Below, in pieces: positions 5,565-6,467 of a stretch of DNA of 6,467 nt (positions are counted from its first letter, which is position 1; each line of letters starts with the position of its first letter). The notes below the pieces were generated by a model, which had not been told where the DNA came from, ran no database searches, and saw only the letters and a program-made list of their open reading frames with translations. Where the stretch lies: positions 1 to 6,467 of the forward strand of contig CANKPO010000071.1 in NCBI GenBank assembly GCA_947484535.1, in the 5' to 3' direction. The position numbers and the translations under genes are program-made. Origin of the DNA: Caulobacteraceae bacterium. GTDB lineage: Bacteria > Pseudomonadota > Alphaproteobacteria > Caulobacterales > Caulobacteraceae.

Positions 5565-6467
5565 CTACGGGACCAAAACAGCGGCGATGGTCCGCTCGAT
5601 CAGCCAGTAACTGGCCAATCCTCCAATCACATAGGCCGGTGCATAGGTCGAAACCGCCCCATAGCTGGCGGGAAGATAGGTGCGGGCTCGGCGCAGGCCG
5701 ATGATGACGCCGATGGCGAGGGCGATAAAGACCATCTGCCCGATCTCGACCCCGACATTGAATAGCAGCAGGGCGGGTACCGTGCTGCCTGCGGGTAGAC
5801 CAACAGAGCTTAGGGTTCCGGCGAAGGCAAGGCCGTGGAGCAGGCCGAACATGAAGGCGACAAGCCATGGCTTCTGGCGGGTAAGGGTGCTGGAAACGTC
5901 TTTCCTAGGGATCAGCTCATAGGCGACAAACATGATGCTGAGGGCGATCAGGGCCTCGATCAGGGCGCTTGGGACCTGAACTAGATCCAATGCTGCCAGC
6001 GCCAAGGTGATGCTGTGGGCGACGGTAAAGGCCGTTACAGTCTGAAGGATCTTCCAGTTGGTTCCGACCAGCAACAGAAGGCCTAGGACAAACAGAAGAT
6101 GATCAAAGCCAGACAGTATGTGCTCGAACCCTAGTCGCAGATAGGCCGGGGTCGACAGTCCCTTCGGTTCGCTAAGGCCCAGCACCATGGACGGTGCCGA
6201 GGGACGCAGGACGGCGGTGATGGTCTTGCCGCCTGGTGAGGTGACGCTGACCAGAACGTCGGTGACAGACTCCGAAAGCCCTTCAACGGTGAGGGTCTGT
6301 TGATCCAAGGGGGCACCGCCCTTGACCGACCAGCGCTTGATGATCTTGCCGGGTTCCAGGGACTGCGTTGTGGGCTCCTTGTCCAAACTGCCACTCGAAA
6401 GGTGAGGCGCTAAGCGGATGGCCATATTGCCGACGGCGGGCTGTTTCCACACGGCCTCATAGGTTCC
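5565..6467 (-). CDS. HupE/UreJ-type integral membrane protein, putative metal permease (5' end beyond window)
   Basis: The frame stays open to the right edge, giving 300 visible residues. A GTG at 6452 is in frame, but the residues before it (GTYEA, then VWKQPAVG) match the ligand-domain start typical of this family, so the true start and signal peptide lie outside. Visible residues 1-105 form a predicted periplasmic beta-rich domain. About 106-300 hold some six to seven hydrophobic segments. Conserved polar motifs in the membrane part are GFEHILSGFDHLLF (H116, D122, H123), FTVAHSITL (H151), FGLLHGLAFA (H211) and FNVGVEIGQ (E241), the hallmark His/Asp/Glu positions of HupE/UreJ proteins. HupE and UreJ members are linked to nickel uptake for hydrogenase or urease, but neither enzyme is present here and the substrate of this longer subfamily is not established. 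The nearby copper genes make copper or another divalent metal conceivable, but that is inference only. Confidence 0.85.
   Translation of the reverse strand, partial: GTYEAVWKQPAVGNMAIRLAPHLSSGSLDKEPTTQSLEPGKIIKRWSVKGGAPLDQQTLTVEGLSESVTDVLVSVTSPGGKTITAVLRPSAPSMVLGLSEPKGLSTPAYLRLGFEHILSGFDHLLFVLGLLLLVGTNWKILQTVTAFTVAHSITLALAALDLVQVPSALIEALIALSIMFVAYELIPRKDVSSTLTRQKPWLVAFMFGLLHGLAFAGTLSSVGLPAGSTVPALLLFNVGVEIGQMVFIALAIGVIIGLRRARTYLPASYGAVSTYAPAYVIGGLASYWLIERTIAAVLVP

Noticed and set aside
5344..5868. Open frame of 174 codons on the minus strand spanning the thiolase end, the terminator and the HupE/UreJ-type gene
   Set aside because: It is Arg/Pro/His-rich out-of-frame translation that crosses a strong hairpin and two real genes; no family resemblance.
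6450..6452. GTG as the start of the HupE/UreJ-type protein
   Set aside because: The frame continues to the window edge, the preceding residues fit the family, and starting here would remove the expected signal peptide.

Overview
The window looks like chromosomal DNA from a Gram-negative bacterium, most likely an alphaproteobacterium. The GC content is fairly high, genes are tightly packed, and the exported proteins include a Tat substrate, an outer-membrane lipoprotein and a Sec-exported periplasmic protein. Caulobacterales or Sphingomonadales relatives would fit, but that level of placement is an impression from protein style, not a demonstrated result.

Layout from left to right. (1) 1-918, plus strand: the C-terminal half of an amidohydrolase of the D-aminoacylase / N-acyl-D-amino-acid deacylase type, cut by the left edge. 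(2) 936-4129, minus strand: a compact three-gene unit read from right to left. It encodes a TolC-family outer-membrane efflux lipoprotein, a Tat-exported two-domain multicopper oxidase (start overlaps the previous stop by 4 bp) and a small CopC-domain periplasmic protein (15 bp further on). (3) 4130-4337: a divergent intergenic region that must hold the promoters for this unit and for the next gene. (4) 4338-5507, plus strand: a complete thiolase with an intact catalytic triad. (5) 5508-5564: a short convergent gap filled by a perfect 13-bp hairpin terminator. (6) 5565-6467, minus strand: a HupE/UreJ-type membrane protein whose N-terminus runs off the right edge.

The three minus-strand genes at 936-4129 are best read as a periplasmic/outer-membrane copper-tolerance cassette. 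The oxidase would oxidise Cu(I) or another substrate, the CopC-like protein would carry or buffer copper in the periplasm, and the TolC-like channel would provide an outer-membrane exit. All three carry a short, probably flexible His/Met-rich segment at a different place: N-terminal linker, internal insert and C-terminal tail. No inner-membrane pump, P-type ATPase, RND component or metal sensor is visible in the window. The HupE/UreJ protein may be a metal permease associated with the same theme, but it is separated from the cassette by the thiolase. The thiolase (acyl-CoA cleavage) and the amidohydrolase are metabolic genes with no obvious link to copper. No RNA gene, CRISPR array, insertion sequence or attachment site was recognised.
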